A DNA stretch of 64,000 nt from NCBI GenBank assembly GCA_947095585.1, contig OX352762.1:44938018-45002017 (forward strand), read 5' to 3'. Shown here piece after piece: positions 1 to 11,460 of the stretch (position 1 is the stretch's first letter; every line of letters begins with the position of its first letter). Both the position numbers and the translations under genes were made by a program. The DNA is from Nephrocerus scutellatus. Its lineage: Eukaryota > Arthropoda > Insecta > Diptera > Pipunculidae. Below the pieces are notes generated by a model. The model saw nothing but the letters and a program-made list of their open reading frames with translations. It was not told the origin of the DNA and did no database searches.

Positions 1-1
1 A

Positions 2-814
2 GAAGTGATTGCATTTTTAGAAAGATCATTTGCAATTTTTGGATTGCCAGAGACAGTGGTGACGGATAACGGACCTCCATTTACTAGCAGCGAGTTCATA
101 CGATTTTTGGCTCATCTTAGGATTGAAGCCAAAAAGAGTCCCCCGTATTATCCCCGAGCGAATGGATTGGCAGAGACTGAGGTTCGGGTAGTCAAACAGG
201 CACTCCAAAAGGATATTCAGGGAGAAGGACGATTAGTGGCAAATGAGGAGTTGGAACAAGCTATAGAAAAGTTTCTCTTCTACTATCGGTCGGCGCCAAA
301 TACGGCAACATCACGCAGCCCTTCGGACTATTTGTTGAAGTTTTCCCCCAGGACGTTACTGACTCAATTGCGCCCAAATTTTGGGCAATCTTCATCGGGT
401 AAAAATCAAACTAGGTTAAATAATCCTTTGTATATTCCAGAAAAGCTTATTAGCGCCGGAGATAAGGTTTTGCTGAGAGCTAATGGTCAGTGGGCTCAGG
501 CGTTAATTCTGCAGCTTTTATCGAAGAGCCGATATCTAGTCAGCTGTGACGGTCGAGTAAGGGTAGCTCATTGCCACCAACTAAGGACATCAGGCATCGA
601 CGTCAAAGAGGTGGAAAGAAATGCGAGAGAACAGGTTAAGCGTACTAATAAAAACGATGACACGTCACAACCACAAATCCTACAGGGAAATAATGAAGAA
701 ACGGAAGTTATAATACCAGAGGAAGGTCAGAAACGACAGGACGGTAGACCAAAACGACAGCAGAAAATAACCAAGCAATTTCATTATGCAAAGTTAGGCG
801 AGCCTACTTATTAA
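2..814 (+). CDS. Ty3/gypsy integrase, C-terminal part (cut by window edge)
   Basis: The reading frame is already open at base 2, so the protein continues to the left of the window; no start codon is needed. It encodes the end of a Ty3/gypsy Pol polyprotein. The catalytic core shows Asp in TDNGPPF and Glu in NGLAETEV with exactly 35 residues between them, the DD35E spacing of retroviral integrases. A C-terminal domain with the RSPSDYLLKFSPRTLL block and a basic tail follows. The role is insertion of the cDNA into chromosomal DNA. No frameshift is visible in the part shown, and a stop at 812-814 is followed by a purine tract and an LTR-like segment. The K02A2.6-like or mag-like branch is my best guess; clade assignment is uncertain. 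Confidence 0.85.
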   Translation, partial: EVIAFLERSFAIFGLPETVVTDNGPPFTSSEFIRFLAHLRIEAKKSPPYYPRANGLAETEVRVVKQALQKDIQGEGRLVANEELEQAIEKFLFYYRSAPNTATSRSPSDYLLKFSPRTLLTQLRPNFGQSSSGKNQTRLNNPLYIPEKLISAGDKVLLRANGQWAQALILQLLSKSRYLVSCDGRVRVAHCHQLRTSGIDVKEVERNAREQVKRTNKNDDTSQPQILQGNNEETEVIIPEEGQKRQDGRPKRQQKITKQFHYAKLGEPTY

Positions 815-1023
815 AGAAGGGAAGAGTGACCTGTATGTAATAGTATATAAATAAGAACTGTATATAAAATGATATCAATATGAAATAACATACGGTATGT
901 AATAGTATATAAATATGAACTGTATGTACTATGATAGAAATATGAAGTAACATGAATAAAGTCAGTTGATTGTAAACTCTCAGTCGGTTCGGTCGGTCAT
1001 ATAAATAGTTGTGGTTATTCACA
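815..1023 (+). repeat. Probable 3' LTR of the left-edge Ty3/gypsy element, with purine tract
   Basis: A purine-rich tract (814-826) follows the integrase stop, and an LTR-like segment begins TGACC at about 827 and ends near TTCACA at 1023. Inside are TATATAAATA-like promoter motifs and an AATAAA signal at 955-960. A 62-bp unit is present twice in tandem (832-893 and 894-953). The 5' LTR is outside the window, so both borders are inferred. Confidence 0.5.
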
Positions 1024-1880
1024 GTACACCTGTCTAATATAATGCCAAGATATCCGATCTCATTACACCAAAGAATATCTACATTGTTAATTTTTATTAA
1101 ATTCTCTATATTACCTTCGCGTGCATAGAAAACGTTTTCTAAGTACATATAGCTTATTTATATTATTTATACATATTTATAGTGCACTTTTGAGGGTCAC
1201 AAAGGGTCCAAAGCTTCACAATTAACGGTCGCACTCAACTTTAAGCGCTTAACACTCAGTCTTTTCTGCAACTTCACTTAACAACACTGTACATACAACA
1301 CACAATTATAATGGTGCCAATTTCCGTTTTAACACAATTTCTCTTTTTTCCTATATTCATTCGTGTGCGGCTGACTACTCAAGAGCATTAGTCGTGAGAT
1401 GTGCGCCCATCTTATTGATATCCAATCTGTCGGTCGTTTATGCTGCATCGTAAACGTCCGCATAACGGGGATAAGGACCAAATTTCCTGCAATATATGTG
1501 TCCCCAGAAGCTAGCTAAAGTGTAAGATATATGTATGAAGTAAGTACAAGTGACGTTCGTAGACAAATCTCTGCTAGCTAAGCAACTTTGAAAGCTGAGT
1601 GCCAACTCGTCTGTCTCTACTTGAACCCGAAGACCACGATGACGATGAAAGAAAAGAATGAATTGAAATATAAAGCAAGGGATGCTTATTCAAATGTTAA
1701 ATCATGTTTTGTATCGCTCTGACGTCGACCGTTTAATGTGATGTTGCAACAAACGGCTCTCCAAATCCAACCCTCTATCGGTCTATTCGCCCGCCCGTTC
1801 ACAGCATGTATTTATTCACCGACAATTCAGTACCGTACTCTGCAAAAAAAGTAAACAGGTATAACCTCTAACGATATCAA
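1024..1880. other. Intergenic stretch, nothing recognised
   Basis: AT-rich sequence without a plausible long reading frame, RNA gene or tandem repeat that I can recognise. It may be old decayed repeat sequence. Confidence 0.5.
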
Positions 1881-2310
1881 TTATTTGTTTGTCTGGCTGG
1901 TCAGATTTTCTGATCAATTTTTAACCCACTTCCCATAGCCCGATTTTATTGAAATTTGCACACATGTATATTTCCGGTGACAATACTTTCTATTAAAATT
2001 TGAGGCCCCTCGGACCTCGGGGTCGGGGCTCCCATACAATTTTTTTTTAATTATCAATTTTTAACGCACTTCCTAAAGTCCGATTTTCCTGAAATTTTGT
2101 ACAAATGTATATTTCCAGTGACAATACTTTCTTTTAAAATTTGGAAGGGATCGGGCCCCGGGTTCGTGGGGCTCCCATACAAATTTAAAATAAAAATTAC
2201 CCGATTTTTTAAAATTTTACACACATGTGTATACCCAATAAACAATAATTTTTCTAATTTGCTAGTGATCGGGCCCCGGGTTCGGCCGCAAGGCCCTTAT
2301 AAACTTTTTT
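1880..2310 (+). repeat. 113-bp dispersed repeat, three degenerate monomers, forward orientation
   Basis: Three degenerate tandem units share CACACATGTGTAT, CAATACTTTCTWTTAAAATT, a GGGCCCCGGG-like core and CTCCCATACAA. The block opens with a GGCTGG-rich start, as does the block at 39690. The same unit recurs in both orientations across the window: 13170, 39730-41640, 42365, and in reverse at 47930, 59390 and 60080. It is non-coding. Confidence 0.75.
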
Positions 2311-3156
2311 TTAAATATCATATAGTGGCTTCAGATACCGTCGTACTTTAATGACTGTGTGCGGTGTGTGCTTCGCAGTCGGCTGCGCAGCTTGGTTTTG
2401 GTGGTGGATTTTGATTGCAAAATCTATTCTGCTGTTCTTGGAAGCACTACGAGTTTGCGTCGCCATATTTTTAACTCGGCACTTACACGGTTTTTAATAA
2501 TGTCATTATTTCTAATAATGAACGAAAACAGAAAATTTCTGTTTCACATCATTTCTTAAGCATCAGTATACATTACTCCGACTTACACAATTTTTATTAA
2601 TGCCATTTCACAAAGTTACCATTAATGTGCGTAATAGTATAAAAGTCGAATCGATTATGAACATTCCATTTCATATGTATAAGTAATATGTATGTATTTT
2701 GTTTACTTATGTCTCCTTCCAATTGCACAAACCGTATCCGAAACCTTACCCATAGGTTAGCTTTCAAAGTGACAGAGTTTTCGAGGTGAACGAGGTGAGT
2801 GCCCGATGTACCGATTGCCGACGGGTAGCAAAGTAACATTATCGGTTACAAAACAAAGGTACATAAAATCAAACCGTACTCCGGGCACAGTTCGCAAATG
2901 CAACGTTAAACTGAAACCACGAGAGAGAAATCTTAGCTCACCTACAAATGAACCCAGCAAATAAAACGAGACATAAATGTTTTATGCTTAATTCAACTTA
3001 CTTACTTATTTACTGAATTGTATTTTTATTGATGACGTTTTTTGTTGTCCATATCAACTTACAGATAGAACAACAAGTTTTCACAATATTCTGTCATTTG
3101 GCGTTTTCATAAATTAGTTCAGAGCAGTTCTCAAGAAATTATTTGCTCAGAGTATG
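2311..3156. other. Intergenic stretch, nothing recognised
   Basis: No convincing gene or repeat. Short reading frames here lack family resemblance. It forms the left flank of the provirus that starts at 3161. Confidence 0.45.
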
Positions 3157-3160
3157 AGCG

Positions 3161-3607
3161 AGTTATATATGCACCAGAACTCCCACATACAACAAAGCAA
3201 GATCAGCATGATATCATATTCAACCACAGACATACAACAAGGAGAACAAAGGAATGATGACTCAAATAAACGACTTCGAAGCCAACGCGCAATTCAAGCA
3301 GACAACAAAGGAATGATGACTCAAATAAACGACTTCGAAGCCAACGCGCAATTCAAGCAGACAACAAAGGAATGATGACTCAAATAAACAACTTCGAAGC
3401 CAACGCGCAATTCAGGCAGACAACAAAGAGAACAAAGGAAAGACGTTAATGTATTATGACTAAGAAATATGTAAAACAGAATCTATATAAATAAGAACTT
3501 GAATTGTATTCAAAGCAGAACTTAAGTAGACTTGAAACACATCAGTCGTAGGTTTTCAAATAAAAATAATTTTTAAAAATACTTTTTGTATTTTCAATAA
3601 TTAAATT
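3161..3607 (+). repeat. 5' LTR of the errantivirus-like element
   Basis: 447 bp, beginning AGTTATATATG and ending AATT, nearly identical to 11461-11907. It holds a TATATAAATA box near 3483 and an A-rich polyadenylation-type region near 3560. A 59-bp sequence is repeated three times at its 5' side. Confidence 0.95.
3251..3427 (+). repeat. Three 59-bp tandem repeats inside the 5' LTR
   Basis: Units start at 3251, 3310 and 3369, each beginning GGAATGATGACTC. The third is slightly diverged. The position in U3 suggests an enhancer or insulator-like array, which is inference. The 3' LTR has the same three copies at 11551-11727. Confidence 0.92.
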
Positions 3608-3624
3608 GGCGCAGTCGGTAGGAT
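3607..3624 (+). promoter_or_regulatory. Primer binding site, tRNA-Ser type
   Basis: TGGCGCAGTCGGTAGGAT follows the LTR end directly and shares its last T. From memory this is the site used by the 17.6/297 group, which is primed by tRNA-Ser. It starts minus-strand cDNA synthesis. Confidence 0.8.
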
Positions 3625-3865
3625 AGTCACTATATTTGTGCTATCCAAGTAAAAAACCAACGTTCCGTTTTTAAATAGTGAATTTACTTTTTCAAACAAA
3701 AGTTTCTAAAATTAACTACAGTTTGAAGTAATAACTATAAAATTCGGTATCGCTAAAAAAACTTTAAAGTGAAATAAGCACGTACAAAAATCGACGGAAA
3801 TAAAAACACTTTAAAATAAATTCAGTGAATTATCAATTCAGTGAATTAATCGAAAGGATCAATTA

Positions 3866-5534
3866 ATAGCTCAATCCAACGCATATGGTAATGCTATAAA
3901 ATTCCGTAGAGGAAAATTGATTCTTGAATGGCAAAACTGGCTACTGGTTTACCCATTACCAACGAAGAAGGAAATAAATAAATTAACATTTGAAGAAACT
4001 AAAAAAGTATCTGCTATACTTTCAACAAAATTACTAAAGAAGAAAAGACAGCTTAATGATCAAGAAATTCAGAAAGAAGAAGTTACAGGAGGCAAAGACC
4101 AGATTTACAAACGAAGAAAACAGTTCATCAGAAGAGGACCTTCAATTATACAACATTAGGAATCAGTCGATTCCTGAAGAATTACGTAAGAATAAGAACA
4201 AAGATAACATTAAAGAGTTATATATTAATAAAGAAGAATTTAATTTAGAAAATAATAATCTTAACAGTAATATTTTTAACAAGATTTTGGGTAGTAATAA
4301 TTTAAGTAATAAAAGTGAAAATTGTGAACAAATTTCCAAAAATAAAACAAATAATCCTGGTAGCAATATTTTTGAAAAGATTCTGGGCAGTAATAATTTA
4401 AGTTTCAAAAGTGAAAATTGTGAACAGATTTCTAACAATAAAACAAACATGAGTCTAAACCCAGATAACATTGGTCAACTCGGTCAAGTAGACGAGACAC
4501 CAAAGAAAAATTTAACGCTTGACCCATTAAAATATATTGAAAAATTGCATACATTCGATGGTCGTCCAGAAGACCTCTCCACATTCTTAGCAAACGTAGA
4601 TGATATCATCCCTACATTGCTAGAATACAATGCACAATCGCAGAGAATGTGTATTAACATTCTCAAATCTAAATTTATCGGCAAGGCAAAATGTTGTATT
4701 GAGATTCATTCTTACCTGCAAAAATGGCAGGACATAAAGCAAATGCTAGTAAACAATTTTGGAGGATTTAAAAACTCTTTCCAGCTGTACGAAGACCTTC
4801 GTCAGACCAGCTTCAAAGGTGATGTTTTAGAATTCTATAATAATATCCAAAAAATCTTGTGTGATTTAAATCAGAAAATCGTTCAGGAAAATAAAGAACA
4901 CGAAGTAGAAAATAATAACCTCACTGCTTTAAACATTTTTAAAGAAAAGGTTCCAACTCATATGAGGACTATCCTCTATGCTTTAAAGCCAACAAGCTTA
5001 CAACAAGCTCTCTACGAGCTCACACAAGCAGGATTCGTCAATTCAAGTCCTCTCGAAGAAAGGATACAAAAACCTCAAAATACCCAAAATAAAAACTTTC
5101 AACCAAGAATTTATTATCCTCAACAACAAGGACTTAGACCAAACTTTCAAAATCAGGGACTATTTAGAAATAACTTTAATAATAATTATTTTAGACCACA
5201 ACAAACGTTCAGACCCCCGTTTAACCATTATAACAACAATCAGAATAACAATAATTTCAGACCTCAAAATAATTTTAATAATAATAGGAACTATAATAAC
5301 AATTATAATAATCAAAGGCCACAACCCATGGATGTAGATCCTGGAAGTAGCCAACTACGGCGAAAAGCGCCTCGACAAATGAACTACACGAGAAAAAACC
5401 ATAACAATGAATATTATAAAAACGAAAGGAACAATCCTGCGGGATCAAACGAAATAAAAATTAACCAAGAACATGATACAAATTTTCGGGCACAGGCCTC
5501 GGAAACAAATCAGGACTTCCCTATCTCAGGATAG
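3866..5534 (+). pseudogene. gag: gag of the errantivirus-like element (no ATG, frameshifted)
   Basis: Gag would form the particle shell. The best-looking N-terminus lies in the frame that opens at an ATA codon at 3866, so no AUG start is present there. That frame runs to 4159 while the rest of gag continues from about 4056 in another frame, so a frame shift lies around 4075-4110. The body has an Asn/Lys-rich spacer with an internal duplication (two similar segments ending near residue 125 of the second frame), an alpha-helical capsid-like region, and a C-terminal Asn/Gln/Arg-rich tail instead of CCHC knuckles. Gag ends at 5534, overlapping the -1 pol frame. The 3' two-fifths are duplicated downstream. 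Confidence 0.8.
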
Positions 5535-7850
5535 AAAAAAACGGAAAATGTATTAGAATGCTCATAGATACTGGAGCAACAAACAGTATCATCAATAAAA
5601 AAGATACACCTCCAAAATACATTTTAAAAAGAAATACTCCTTTACAAATCAATACAGTAGGAAATCCTGTCACAGTAACAGAAGAAGCAACTTTCCCTAA
5701 AGAAAAATTCGCACTACCAGCTAAAACAGATTGCACATTTCAAATCATGAGCTTTAGTGAAAATTATAATGGATTAATAGGAAATAATATTTTAATGAAA
5801 AATAATGGAAAAATTGACTATAAAACAAAAACACTTGAATTAAACGACATAAAGATTCCCATATTTTTTGATGAAACCGATGAGCAAGAATATGCCATGG
5901 AAATTCATCACCTAAATGGCTTAACGCCATATGACTCAATATTCGACGAATTCGAAGAAAAAAATACAAACCATATAAATACAGAAGAAAAAAGCATATT
6001 ATATTCAGATGTCTTCTTTCACAAAGGAGATGATCTATCCTTCACTTCACATGTGAAACACAAACTTCCAGTAACTGATACTTCCCCAATATTTACAAGG
6101 ATATATAGATATCCTGAAGTTCACAAAAACGAAGTCAATAAACAAATCCAGGAACTTTTAGATCAAAAAATAATTAAACATTCCACTTCACCATATAATG
6201 CTCCAATTTGGGTCGTTCCCAAAAAAGAAGACAAAATGGGAAACAAAGAATGGCGAATTGTCATTGACTATCGTAAATTAAATCAAATTACGAAAGAAGA
6301 TAAATTCCCTATTCCTCTCATCGAGGACATATTAGATAAAATGGGTAATATCCAAAAAATCTTGTGTGATTTAAATCAGAAAATCGTTCAGGAAAATAAA
6401 GAACACGAAGTAGAAAATAATAACCTCACTGCTTTAAACATTTTTAAAGAAAAGGTTCCAACTCATATGAGGACTATCCTCTATGCTTTAAAGCCAACAA
6501 GCTTACAACAAGCTCTCTACGAGCTCACACAAGCAGGATTCGTCAATTCAAGTCCTCTCGAAGAAAGGATACAAAAACCTCAAAATACCCAAAATAAAAA
6601 CTTTCAACCAAGAATTTATTATCCTCAACAACAAGGACTTAGACCAAACTTTCAAAATCAGGGACTATTTAGAAATAACTTTAATAATAATTATTTTAGA
6701 CCACAACAAACGTTCAGACCCCCGTTTAACCATTATAACAACAATCAGAATAACAATAATTTCAGACCTCAAAATAATTTTAATAATAATAGGAACTATA
6801 ATAACAATTATAATAATCAAAGGCCACAACCCATGGATGTAGATCCTGGAAGTAGCCAACTACGGCGAAAAGCGCCTCGACAAATGAACTACACGAGAAA
6901 AAACCATAACAATGAATATTATAAAAACGAAAGGAACAATCCTGCGGGATCAAACGAAATAAAAATTAACCAAGAACATGATACAAATTTTCGGGCACAG
7001 GCCTCGGAAACAAATCAGGACTTCCCTATCTCAGGATAGAAAAAAACGGAAAATGTATTAGAATGCTCATAGATACTGGAGCAACAAACAGTATCATCAA
7101 TAAAAAAGATACACCTCCAAAATACATTTTAAAAAGAAATACTCCTTTACAAATCAATACAGTAGGAAATCCTGTCACAGTAACAGAAGAAGCAACTTTC
7201 CCTAAAGAAAAATTCGCACTACCAGCTAAAACAGATTGCACATTTCAAATCATGAGCTTTAGTGAAAATTATAATGGATTAATAGGAAATAATATTTTAA
7301 TGAAAAATAATGGAAAAATTGACTATAAAACAAAAACACTTGAATTAAACGACATAAAGATTCCCATATTTTTTGATGAAACCGATGAGCAAGAATATGC
7401 CATGGAAATTCATCACCTAAATGGCTTAACGCCATATGACTCAATATTCGACGAATTCGAAGAAAAAAATACAAACCATATAAATACAGAAGAAAAAAGC
7501 ATATTATATTCAGATGTCTTCTTTCACAAAGGAGATGATCTATCCTTCACTTCACATGTGAAACACAAACTTCCAGTAACTGATACTTCCCCAATATTTA
7601 CAAGGATATATAGATATCCTGAAGTTCACAAAAACGAAGTCAATAAACAAATCCAGGAACTTTTAGATCAAAAAATAATTAAACATTCCACTTCACCATA
7701 TAATGCTCCAATTTGGGTCGTTCCCAAAAAAGAAGACAAAATGGGAAACAAAGAATGGCGAATTGTCATTGACTATCGTAAATTAAATCAAATTACGAAA
7801 GAAGATAAATTCCCTATTCCTCTCATCGAGGACATATTAGATAAAATGGG
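4841..7850 (+). repeat. Internal tandem duplication, 2 x 1505 bp
   Basis: Bases 4841-6345 recur as 6346-7850 with no difference that I noticed. The unit covers gag C-terminus, protease and the first part of RT. A 2-bp TA is shared by the three break points (4841, 6346, 7851). Because 1505 is 3n+2, the duplication shifts frame by the same amount that separates pol from gag. Confidence 0.95.
5558..7039 (+). pseudogene. pol: Chimeric frame: protease and RT N-terminus fused in frame to gag C-terminus
   Basis: The frame starts with the retroviral protease motif DTGA near residue 4 of the listed ATG and would be reached by -1 frameshifting from gag. It runs through protease and the RT fingers (WRIVIDYRKLNQ) to 6345. 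There the second copy of the duplication begins, and the frame continues without a stop into gag C-terminal sequence, ending at the gag stop of copy 2. The 493-residue product would have protease but no RT active site. This arrangement is a by-product of duplication, not a known family architecture. Confidence 0.85.
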
Positions 7851-10072
7851 TAGAGCAAACTATTTCTCAACGTTAGATTTAACCAAGGGTTTCTATCAAA
7901 TAGAAATTAACCCAGAAGACCGTGAAAAGACGGCCTTTTCCACATTATCAGGCCATTATGAATGGATACGTATGCCTTTCTGGTTAAGAAATGCACCCGC
8001 TACGTTTCAAAGAATGATAAATGAAGTCTTAGGAGACTTCATCGGAAAAATTTGTTATGTATATCTTGATGATATCATAATCTTCAGTACTTCACTTCAG
8101 GAACACATTCTCCACTTAAGAATGATATTTGAAAGACTTCGTAAAGTTAATTTAAAAATCTCATTGAACAAATGCGATTTCCTAAAAAAGGAATCAGAAT
8201 TTTTAGGACATATCATCACGCCAGAAGGCATAAAACCCAATCCTTCAAAAATACAAACTATAAAAGATTTCCCCATACCTAAAACTGTAAAAGAAATACA
8301 ATCATTTCTCGGATGATCGGTTATTACCGCAAATTCATTCAAGATTATGCAAATATAATCAAACCAATGACTCTCTATTTGAAAAAAGATACTAATATTG
8401 ATCTAAATAATGAAAAATATATCGAAGCATTCGACAAACTAAAAATAATAATGACAGATACCTTGATAAACAAACATCCAGATTTTAATAAAGAATTCCT
8501 ATTAACAACAGACGCTAGCAATTTCGCTATTGGCGCTGTATTAAGCCAGTCCCACGGACCACTTTCTTTTGCTACACGCACACTCAATAAACATGAATGC
8601 AACTACTCTACAATAGAGAAAGAATTACTTGCAATTGTCTGGGCAACCAAACAATTCCGCCACTACCTTTACGGTAGAAGATTTAAAATACTTACGGACC
8701 ATAGACCTCTCGTATGGCTCCATAATTTAAAAGAACCCAACTCAAAACTCCAACGATGGAAAATAAAATTAGAAGAATTCGATTTCAATATCGAATATAT
8801 CCAAGGAAAAGAAAACAAAGTGGCAGACGCCCTTTCAAGAATTAAAATAGATCAAATAAATGCATTAGAAGAAGACCTAGTCTCTACTCAACATTCAGTA
8901 GAATCTGATAGTACAGTTTTAATTTCTATAACTGATAAACTGTTAAACATGTTTAAGAGACAAATCATAATAAAAAAGACAGACATTGATTCAGACAAAA
9001 TTACATTCCCATACAAAGGAAAAAGATTAATTACTATCACTCGAAAAGACTTTACAGACAAAGACTTTGAATTCATAATATCAGAGTGTGACACAAACAT
9101 TACAAATTCTATATTTTTTAATAACGATGAGATATCTCTAAAAAGATACGAGACAGAAGACGAACGAATCTGAGAGAATTAATCAATAAAATAATTAATA
9201 ATTGTGAAATTTGCAACTTCAAAATTGAACGAAACCCAATCAAACTCCCATACGAAAAAACCCCCACACCTCAAGGTCCACACATACATTACCACATGGA
9301 TTTATATATCGTACAAAAAAATAAAACCATTCTAACTTGTATAGACAAGTTTTCAAAATTTGTGGCAGTGGAGAAAACAGAATCCAAGAATCAATTAGAT
9401 GTTCTAAATGCTATGATAAAAATCTTTAGTTATATGACCAGACCAAAACTCTTAACAATAGACAATGATACAACATTTGGTTCTCCGACGATAACCAAAT
9501 ATCTCACAGAAAACGAAATACTCACTCATACCACTACACCTTATCGACACACAGGAAACTCAGACATAGAACGATTCCATAGTACTCTAAACGAGAACCT
9601 TAGACTCTTTGAAAGAGAAAAAAACAATTTAGTCGACAATTTAGCGCGATCAGTAGAAGTCTACAATCGGACAATACATCTAACTACATTAGAGAAACCC
9701 AACGATGTACATTTCGGTAAAGTGAATCCAATAAAAATTTTTGAAAGAATAGAAAAAGTAAAAATCAAAAATACATTTAAAATCAATAAAGGTAGAAACA
9801 ACTGTGAAATAAATCCAGAATTTACGAATTGTAATCCCATAGGAATTGACAAATTAAAGACAAAACATATAAAAGTAAAAGTGCTAAAAACAAGTGGAAA
9901 TAAAATACTAATACAACCCCGGATCAACAAACAAACGCTACATAAAGACCAGTTTAGAAAAAGAAAAAAATATACGAAATTAATAAATATCCCAGGTGAC
10001 AATAGCAACAATAAAAATGACACCCCTAACCCTATTAGTGACATTGACTCTATGGCAGTCAATACCGGTTAA
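7063..10072 (+). pseudogene. pol: pol of the errantivirus-like element: protease, RT, RNase H, integrase (frameshifted, integrase deletion)
   Basis: Order: protease (DTGA), RT with palm motif YLDD at about 8061-8072, RNase H (Asp in TTDASN, Glu in TIEKELL, Asp in LTDHRPL, Asp in VADALSR), then integrase core with IDND and DIERF, 35 residues apart. Breaks: the RT frame stops at 8316 and resumes one frame over from 8313, the signature of a one-base change. A stop at 9171-9173 is followed by a resumed frame that keeps the two Cys of the integrase zinc finger (CEIC) but not the upstream His pair, so some sequence is probably missing. In RT a Trp (7981-7983) stands where the family normally has Gly. 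The end overlaps env. Confidence 0.88.
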
Positions 10073-11372
10073 AGCTCAGGAAATACAAGTGTACGAAATA
10101 AATAAAGAATTTGTATTAATAGAATCAAGACCAGTACATCTGATTAAAGATTACTCTAACATTTTACACATTATCAATCTAACTAAATATGACGAAATAG
10201 TGAACGAACTAAAAACCCAGTATAGACAAATTCCTAATAAAAGTTACAAACAACTCAGTGAGCTCACAAAATTAGAAAACAAAATAAACACAATAATCCC
10301 TCATAAAATTGTAAAAAGAGGACTAATTAACCTAATAGGTTCAGGCATGAAATTCCTGTACGGAACAATGGACGATGATGATCGTCAAGAAATTGAAAAT
10401 AAATTAAAAGAATATGAAACAAATAATAAACAATTATTAAATAATAATAACCAACAAGTAAAGATTAATGAACAATTCAATGAACAGTTTAAAAAGTTAA
10501 CAGAGATAGTTAACATAGGTACAACTACAATAAACGAACTTAAAAATCAGAAAAATGATATCAATGACTTAAGAATAGAATTAGAATTTAATGAACAAAT
10601 AAAAGAGGTAAAACATAACATCGAACTCATTGAAGATGTAGTGCTTAACGCACGAACAGGCGTTTTAACTCATAATATCTTCACGTTGGAAGAAATTCAG
10701 GAATACAATTTAACATTTGAAACTTTAGAACATTTAAAAATGCATTTAGCCATATACAACGAAAATATTTTAATAATAATTTCTATACCACAGTTCACAA
10801 AAGAACCCTATGATAAATATTACCTACAGGATTTCCCAATAAAAAATAAAACAATAAATCTAATAACTAACGAAGTATATAGATTAAACAATAGTTTATA
10901 CTATCCGAGTACAGAAACAAAGAATTTAACAGAAATAAATGATGAATGTATTAATAATATAATCTTAAGAAATGACCCAAACTTTTGTAAAATAAAGAAT
11001 CTGAATGAAACCATTGTAAAAGAATTAGGAGAATATTTGATTCTAAAAAATGTTAAACAAATTAATCTTACACAAAATTGTAATAAAAATAATTACAGCC
11101 TAAATGGCAATTATTTAATAAAGTTTAAAGAATGTAAAATATATTTAAACAATAAATCTTTTAATAGGAAAGAATATAAAGGAGATTTAATAATTCCTAC
11201 ATTAAATTTTAATTATGAAAACAATAAAGATATCGAAATCGTGGATTTCAAACCTATTGAAAATATTAAAATATTAAAATACATAGAGGTGTCTCCTCAA
11301 CAACTAACCTTTAGTATTACGACTATAATCATTGTAACTATTATAATAATAATATTATATATATATATATGA
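10017..11372 (+). CDS. env: env, F-type (baculovirus fusion-like) envelope protein
   Basis: An ATG at 10017 gives about 451 residues; the open frame extends slightly upstream without ATG. The N-terminus is a hydrophobic signal peptide. A basic furin-like site ending KR is followed by GLINLIGSG near residue 101, resembling the F protein cleavage and fusion peptide of errantiviruses. Heptad-rich Asn/Gln/Glu helices, several N-glycosylation sequons and conserved Cys follow. The last 20 or so residues are a transmembrane segment with almost no cytoplasmic tail. The gene overlaps the 3' end of pol by 56 nt, so it is probably made from a spliced RNA. The frame has no stop, but the element's gag and pol are broken. 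Function is inferred from family. Confidence 0.85.
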   Translation: MTPLTLLVTLTLWQSIPVKAQEIQVYEINKEFVLIESRPVHLIKDYSNILHIINLTKYDEIVNELKTQYRQIPNKSYKQLSELTKLENKINTIIPHKIVKRGLINLIGSGMKFLYGTMDDDDRQEIENKLKEYETNNKQLLNNNNQQVKINEQFNEQFKKLTEIVNIGTTTINELKNQKNDINDLRIELEFNEQIKEVKHNIELIEDVVLNARTGVLTHNIFTLEEIQEYNLTFETLEHLKMHLAIYNENILIIISIPQFTKEPYDKYYLQDFPIKNKTINLITNEVYRLNNSLYYPSTETKNLTEINDECINNIILRNDPNFCKIKNLNETIVKELGEYLILKNVKQINLTQNCNKNNYSLNGNYLIKFKECKIYLNNKSFNRKEYKGDLIIPTLNFNYENNKDIEIVDFKPIENIKILKYIEVSPQQLTFSITTIIIVTIIIIILYIYI

Positions 11373-11448
11373 AAAAGAGAAATAACAGACCAAACAACAA
11401 TATAGCCGTGAATCTACCATCAGTCAAATTTCACCAGATGGACGATTC

Positions 11449-11460
11449 AAGAGGGGGAGG
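11449..11460 (+). promoter_or_regulatory. Polypurine tract
   Basis: AAGAGGGGGAGG lies directly before the 3' LTR. It primes plus-strand cDNA in LTR elements. Confidence 0.88.

Noticed and set aside
3251..3427. CRISPR array (also considered for 14160-14283 and 39378-39472)
   Set aside because: The units are contiguous without unique spacers, and the setting is eukaryotic transposons.
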